Positions 4,831 to 8,083 of a stretch of DNA of 8,083 bases are shown one piece after another. The notes under the pieces are model-generated. The model made no database searches. It had not been told where the DNA came from and was given only the letters and a program-made list of their open reading frames with translations. How positions within the stretch are numbered: position 1 is the first letter of the stretch; every line of letters starts with the position of its first letter. The position numbers and the translations under genes were made by a program. The stretch comes from a bacterium (lineage in GTDB: Bacteria > Patescibacteriota > Saccharimonadia > Saccharimonadales > Saccharimonadaceae), in the NCBI GenBank assembly GCA_030428585.1, contig JAUIDL010000031.1:1-8083 (forward strand), read 5' to 3'.

Positions 4831-4855
4831 TTTAGTTTATGCTTAAGGAATACAC

Positions 4856-4859
4856 AGGA
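4856..4859 (+). promoter_or_regulatory. Ribosome binding site of the response regulator
   Basis: AGGA followed by a 6-base spacer and ATG at 4866. Confidence 0.55.
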
Positions 4860-4865
4860 TAAATT

Positions 4866-5531
4866 ATGAAAATATTAGTAGTCGAAGATAACCAAAGATT
4901 AGCAAAACGGATTCAGGAAAAATTACACAGTGCATACACGATTGATTCCGTGGACACCGGCAGTCAAGCTCTTTCCTATGCATCTAGTACTACTTACTCC
5001 GTTATCATCCTGGATCTAGGTCTTCCGGATATCTCAGGCTTAGAAGTTTGCAGAAAATTACGAGATACAGGAAATGAAACACCTATTCTCGTATTAACTG
5101 GCACTGGTCAATTACTTTCAAAGATTGAATTGCTAGACTCAGGGGCAGATGATTACATCGTTAAACCCGTCAGTTTTGACGAGATACGCGCAAGGGTAGG
5201 CGCATTGGCACGAAGGCAGAAGAATCGCGAATTAGTAAAAAATCTTCTTTATAAGAATATTGAGATTGATTTGAATTTACGAAAAGTCTATTGCTCTGGC
5301 ACAGAAATAAAACTCCGCCGAAAAGAATTTGAAATACTTTATTATTTAATATCAAACAATGGCAGAATTGTAACTAGACAGATGATTATGGACAACGTAT
5401 GGAGTGGTGAAAGCACCAGCTGGATCACAACAATCGATGTACATATTAAACATCTTCGCGATAAGTTAGATAGACCTTTTGGTACAAAGACTATCAAAAC
5501 AGCTTATGGAATAGGATACAAAGTTGATTAA
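4866..5531 (+). CDS. OmpR/PhoB-family response regulator
   Basis: A complete 221-residue regulator of normal family length. The receiver domain (1-117) has the acidic pocket E7-D8, phosphoacceptor D50 in IILDLGLPD, T78 in VLTGT and K100 in IVKP, so it should be phosphorylated. The winged-helix DNA-binding domain occupies about 128-221, with LRRKEFEILYYLISNNGRIVT and the recognition-helix region IDVHIKHLRDKL (190-201), ending with the wing TIKTAYGIGYKVD. It acts in the cytoplasm as a transcription factor. Its stop overlaps the kinase start by 8 bases, so the two are translationally coupled and form a pair. The direct repeats upstream suggest autoregulation. The regulon is unknown; PAP2, divergently placed across the repeats, is a candidate target. 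Base composition is AT-rich compared with the flanking genes. Confidence 0.95.
   Translation: MKILVVEDNQRLAKRIQEKLHSAYTIDSVDTGSQALSYASSTTYSVIILDLGLPDISGLEVCRKLRDTGNETPILVLTGTGQLLSKIELLDSGADDYIVKPVSFDEIRARVGALARRQKNRELVKNLLYKNIEIDLNLRKVYCSGTEIKLRRKEFEILYYLISNNGRIVTRQMIMDNVWSGESTSWITTIDVHIKHLRDKLDRPFGTKTIKTAYGIGYKVD
5513..5516 (+). promoter_or_regulatory. Ribosome binding site of the histidine kinase, deciding a TTG start
   Basis: AGGA inside the last codons of the regulator lies 7 bases before TTG at 5524. No nearer in-frame ATG exists before the first membrane helix, so the TTG start overlapping the regulator is preferred. Confidence 0.55.
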
Positions 5532-6846
5532 AAAGCTTCAATTCCGCCAAGCGGAAGCAATTAATATTATCAGCATAGGAAGCTTAGCACTAGCTGGCGT
5601 AACTGTACTCCTACTTTCATATTCGTTATTCATACTTGGGAAAAGCCATTCAATACGTGAACTACTAATAGGACTAGTTGTGATTGCATTACTTATATGT
5701 AGCCTAATGCTCATCAGACAATCTAAAGTAAAGATGGCTGGGCTCCTCATAGTCGGAATCTACTTATCAGTAGCAATATATATAATGACTCAATGGGGTG
5801 TAAGCACGCCGATTGGAATCTTTTTGTTGGCCTTTGTCGTTTTATTATCAGCCGCTTGCCTTGGTTCAACGTACATATTACCGATCAGTGCCGCCGTAAT
5901 TATCTCGATATTTGTGATTCAAACACTTGTAGAATACAATGCGCTCAAACCTAATGAGTCGCTCTTAATTACAGGTACAAGTTTCGCTGATATATCTGTT
6001 TATACTCTGTGTCTAATCATTTTTGCAGTCATAGGCTGGATATCCAGATCAAATATTGAGAGATACGTTACCGAATTGGAAAATGCTCATGATGAACTCA
6101 AGCTAAAAAATAAGCAGATCAACAACGAACTTCGTGAAGAAAAAAGACAACTTCACAAAGCTCATATAGAAGAACTAGATAACCTACGCAGATTTGCAGA
6201 GATTGGAGAATATACATCATCGATAATGCATGATTTATCCAATGAAATAATGCTCTTATCAAGCAGAGTAGAACAAAAAGCACATACAAATTTAGCTGAA
6301 ATACGTCAAGATATCCAAGCTATTGAAAAAATACTATCTCAAGCTAATCCGAATTTACTAAACCACAAGAGTATTGAAGTGAGTCTTGATAAGACAGTTC
6401 AAAGAGCCATCGATTCATTATCACACAAAAGTCATATACTTAAGACGAAAATATCAGTAAGGAGCACTCCTATTAATACGCGTCTTGGTCGTACTGCGTA
6501 CTTAGAACAAGCGATAAAAATAATAGTTAATAATTCGTTAGACTCATACAAAGAGTTCTTGCCGAAAAAGAACAAGATTGATATTACTATCGAGGAGAAG
6601 AATGACAGTATAGACATTTCAATATCTGACTATGGGCTCGGAATACCTCAACAAATAAAAAACGGCTTATTTAACATAGGAAATTCAGGTAAGCGAAATG
6701 GGCACGGACTAGGATTGTACTTGGCCTACCGACTAATAAAACAACATTATCATGGCCGTGTTTATCTTGATAAGAAATCGAAACAGACCAGATTTGTTAT
6801 CTCGATACCAAAGCGAAGTCATGAATACTATTCTACGTTAGCTTAG
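5524..6846 (+). CDS. Membrane sensor histidine kinase partnered with the adjacent regulator
   Basis: A 440-residue kinase starting at TTG. Residues 1-175 form about six transmembrane helices (roughly 12-34, 46-64, 71-89, 97-113, 118-137, 155-174) joined by short loops, so there is no sizeable extracellular sensor domain and the stimulus is probably sensed in or at the membrane. Residues 176-225 are a charged coiled coil (ELENAHDELKLKNKQ...). The dimerisation/phosphotransfer segment has the H-box IMHDLSNEI with H236. The ATPase domain shows the N-box IIVNNSLDS (N336/N337), G1 box DYGLGIP (369-375) and G2 box GHGLGLYLAYRL (393-404). All catalytic elements are present. H-box spacing and IMHDLSNEI differ from classic HisKA (HELRTPL), closer to kinases with HDL/HDIxN boxes. 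The gene ends by overlapping the convergent methyltransferase by 14 bases. The 6061-6120 line is 35% GC. Confidence 0.93.
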   Translation: MIKKLQFRQAEAINIISIGSLALAGVTVLLLSYSLFILGKSHSIRELLIGLVVIALLICSLMLIRQSKVKMAGLLIVGIYLSVAIYIMTQWGVSTPIGIFLLAFVVLLSAACLGSTYILPISAAVIISIFVIQTLVEYNALKPNESLLITGTSFADISVYTLCLIIFAVIGWISRSNIERYVTELENAHDELKLKNKQINNELREEKRQLHKAHIEELDNLRRFAEIGEYTSSIMHDLSNEIMLLSSRVEQKAHTNLAEIRQDIQAIEKILSQANPNLLNHKSIEVSLDKTVQRAIDSLSHKSHILKTKISVRSTPINTRLGRTAYLEQAIKIIVNNSLDSYKEFLPKKNKIDITIEEKNDSIDISISDYGLGIPQQIKNGLFNIGNSGKRNGHGLGLYLAYRLIKQHYHGRVYLDKKSKQTRFVISIPKRSHEYYSTLA

Positions 6847-7555
6847 ACAATCGCACCCACAATCCCAACCCTACCTCACTCGGCCGCATATCCGCTGGGA
6901 TCCCCGCCTTCGCTTTCGGGTACTTCGCGAACGCTTCGGGGCTGTGATAACACTCGGCAATCATCGCTTGGTAGCGCGCTCGATCAGTCACTGGCACCAA
7001 CGGGTCTTCGCGTGATAACAATTCCACCAGCACCGTGTCGACGTTCGGGTGTGGCCAATAATCGGTTCGTTTCAGTGGTTTGCGAATCCGCACCCGCCAC
7101 CACGGCGCAATCTGTGCCCCCAGTTGGCCAGTAAAATGACCGGTGTCGATTTCTAGTTTGTGTGCGAACTGCTTTTGCACAATCAAATAGATCGCTTGTG
7201 GCGGCTGCTCGGCATTCGCAAGGCGACGGACGATCTCGGCGCTCAGGTGAAACGGAATGTTGGCAAAGACTTTGTACGGCCGGTCAGGCAACGGAATCTG
7301 CAGGACGTCACCTTCGATGACCTGCACATTATCAAACGGCGCCATATTCTCGCGCAGCTTGCTGACCATCCGCGGCTCGAACTCTACCGCGACCACCTGC
7401 GCAACCTTTTGCGCTAGCACCGAGCTAATGACGCCGCTGCCCGCGCCTAGGTCATACACCGTATCACCAGCTTTGATCGTGGTATGACCAAGTAACTCTT
7501 TGATCAGAGCTGGTCGACGAAGGAAATATTGTGAGTAACTTGCCAGGCGTTTCAT
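6833..7555 (-). CDS. rRNA adenine N6-methyltransferase, KsgA/Erm superfamily
   Basis: SAM-dependent methyltransferase of the class that modifies adenines in rRNA. Visible are SQYFLRRPALIKELL (8-22), motif I VYDLGAGSG (33-41), the acidic E58 of motif II, EGDVLQIPLP (81-90) with D83 of motif III, and catalytic motif IV NIPFHLS (99-105). NIPF followed by HLSAEIVRRL resembles Erm 23S rRNA methylases (NIP[YF]), whereas KsgA/RsmA normally has NLPY; the length of 240 also fits Erm better than KsgA (about 270). The C-terminal part (180-240) is short and does not show the usual KsgA helical domain clearly. So 23S A2058 methylation or another rRNA site is as likely as 16S dimethylation, and I give no symbol. 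No ribosome site precedes ATG at 7555; a TATGGT promoter lies about 24 bases upstream. It is divergent from the photolyase and convergent with the kinase. Confidence 0.85.
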   Translation of the reverse strand: MKRLASYSQYFLRRPALIKELLGHTTIKAGDTVYDLGAGSGVISSVLAQKVAQVVAVEFEPRMVSKLRENMAPFDNVQVIEGDVLQIPLPDRPYKVFANIPFHLSAEIVRRLANAEQPPQAIYLIVQKQFAHKLEIDTGHFTGQLGAQIAPWWRVRIRKPLKRTDYWPHPNVDTVLVELLSREDPLVPVTDRARYQAMIAECYHSPEAFAKYPKAKAGIPADMRPSEVGLGLWVRLSKLT

Positions 7556-7569
7556 ACGAATTTAACTAC

Positions 7570-7582
7570 TGGTACTGTACCA
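7570..7582. promoter_or_regulatory. 13-base palindrome in the methylase/photolyase divergent region
   Basis: TGGTAC-T-GTACCA is a perfect inverted repeat with a one-base centre. It overlaps the -10 boxes proposed for both flanking genes, a good position for a repressor. No known operator is recognised. Confidence 0.4.
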
Positions 7583-7583
7583 T
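7578..7583 (+). promoter_or_regulatory. -10-like box of the photolyase gene
   Basis: TACCAT followed by AAGAAGGT and ATG; together with the PAP2 and pilin starts it fits the shared pattern TANCATAAG just before the start codon. AAGG is directly next to the ATG, too close to act as a normal ribosome site. No clear -35 is seen. Confidence 0.35.
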
Positions 7584-7607
7584 AAGAAGGTATGCAAGAG
7601 TCAAGAA
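7579..7607 (-). promoter_or_regulatory. Candidate promoter of the rRNA methylase gene
   Basis: TATGGT (7579-7584) with TTCTTG (7602-7607) at 17-base spacing on the minus strand. The -35 lies inside the first codons of the photolyase, so the two genes have overlapping divergent promoters. Confidence 0.4.
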
Positions 7608-8083
7608 AGTTAGTCCTCTCAGACACCCACCGTGGTGGCGACGCCGTCATCTACGTCATGTCCCGCGACCAGCGCGCCCAGGACAACCACGCCCTGCTGT
7701 TCGCCCAACGTGACGCCGCCGAACGAGGCGTACCGCTGTATGTCCTGTTCGTCCTACAGTCTTTTCCGAACCGTGCCCGCGAGCACTACCAGTTCATGCT
7801 AGGTGGATTACGCGACGTCGCTGAAACCCTGTCATCGCACCACATCGGCTTTGTCCTGCGCACTGGCGATCCAGACAAAGTCATCATAGACGTCGCATCC
7901 GAAACCAAAGCAGCCGCCCTCTACTTCGACTTCCATCCCGGAAAACGCGCCCGCACCCTGGCAAAGTCCATCGCTCGAAGCTTCGACGGCAGCGTCACCG
8001 TCGTCGACACCCATAACCTGATTCCTGCCTGGGCCGTCTCGGACAAACAAGAATACGCCGCCCACACCTTCCGCCGCCGCGTC
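7592..8083 (+). CDS. phr: Class II CPD photolyase, N-terminal 164 residues (runs off window)
   Basis: The open frame from ATG at 7592 continues past the window end. An in-frame TAA at 7583-7585 excludes a longer start. The N-terminal photolyase domain typical of class II enzymes is clear: VIYVMSRDQRAQDNHALLFAQ (19-39), VPLYVLFVL (47-55), HYQFMLGGLRDV (65-76), IGFVLRTGDP (85-94), LYFDFHPGKRAR (110-121) and VVDTHNLIPAWAVSDKQEYA (137-156). The FAD-binding C-terminal half is outside. Class II photolyases repair cyclobutane pyrimidine dimers using light, implying an illuminated habitat at least at times. The gene is GC-rich (40 of 60 bases in 7681-7740) and uses mainly C-ending codons, unlike the AT-rich two-component genes. 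It is divergent from the rRNA methylase. Identification is firm even though the gene is partial. Confidence 0.92.
   Translation, partial: MQESRKLVLSDTHRGGDAVIYVMSRDQRAQDNHALLFAQRDAAERGVPLYVLFVLQSFPNRAREHYQFMLGGLRDVAETLSSHHIGFVLRTGDPDKVIIDVASETKAAALYFDFHPGKRARTLAKSIARSFDGSVTVVDTHNLIPAWAVSDKQEYAAHTFRRRV

Noticed and set aside
7832..8065. Minus-strand open frame of 77 aa near the right edge
   Set aside because: Glycine/valine/aspartate-rich complement of the photolyase coding sequence, with no initiation signals.
1..8083. Recoded UGA as used in Gracilibacteria and SR1 lineages
   Set aside because: UGA ends both the PAP2 gene and the 1048 gene at sensible places, and no gene in the window has in-frame UGA codons.
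1..8083. CRISPR array, tRNA or rRNA genes, insertion sequences
   Set aside because: No regularly spaced repeats, no cloverleaf-like sequence and no transposase open frame were found on reading either strand.

Overview
The window reads like the chromosome of a member of the Patescibacteria (CPR), most likely a Saccharibacteria (TM7) relative. This is an inference from gene content and style: a type IV pilin-like protein carrying a sugar-free NHL propeller, several small orphan membrane or charged proteins, very compact spacing, UGA used as a normal stop, and a mixture of Shine-Dalgarno starts with starts that look leaderless. No rRNA, tRNA, CRISPR array, transposase or phage structural gene is visible.

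Layout. Bases 1-4780 are all transcribed on the minus strand. Reading in that direction (right to left) they hold a PAP2 phosphatase (4780-4286), a pilin/NHL beta-propeller fusion (4250-2934), a short remnant of a second PAP2 gene (2887-2840), a five-helix membrane protein (2814-2329), a small membrane protein whose frame is broken near its end (2217-1847), a basic coiled-coil orphan (1674-1048), and the 5' part of rmuC (967-1, leaving the window). The three small genes from 2814 to 1048 each have a strong ribosome binding site and a hairpin terminator, so they look like separate one-gene transcription units.

Bases 4866-6846 are a plus-strand two-component operon: an OmpR/PhoB-type response regulator overlapping by 8 bases a multi-helix histidine kinase that starts at TTG. 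The operon is visibly AT-richer than its flanks (one kinase line counts 35% GC against 55% in the methyltransferase and 67% in the photolyase). Direct repeats just upstream, between the divergent PAP2 and regulator genes, are a candidate operator.

The kinase converges on, and overlaps by 14 bases, a minus-strand rRNA adenine methyltransferase of the KsgA/Erm superfamily (7555-6833). Divergent from it is the 5' part of a class II CPD photolyase (7592 onwards, leaving the window). A 13-base palindrome sits in that divergent promoter region.

Functionally the window combines envelope genes (pilin fusion, PAP2 phosphatase, small membrane proteins), a signalling pair, and nucleic-acid maintenance genes (RmuC, photolyase, rRNA methylase). 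The points most worth a second look are the pilin-propeller fusion, the decayed PAP2 tail that now seems to supply a promoter, the recurring start-site motif TANCATAAG upstream of genes that lack a ribosome binding site, and the frameshifted small membrane gene.
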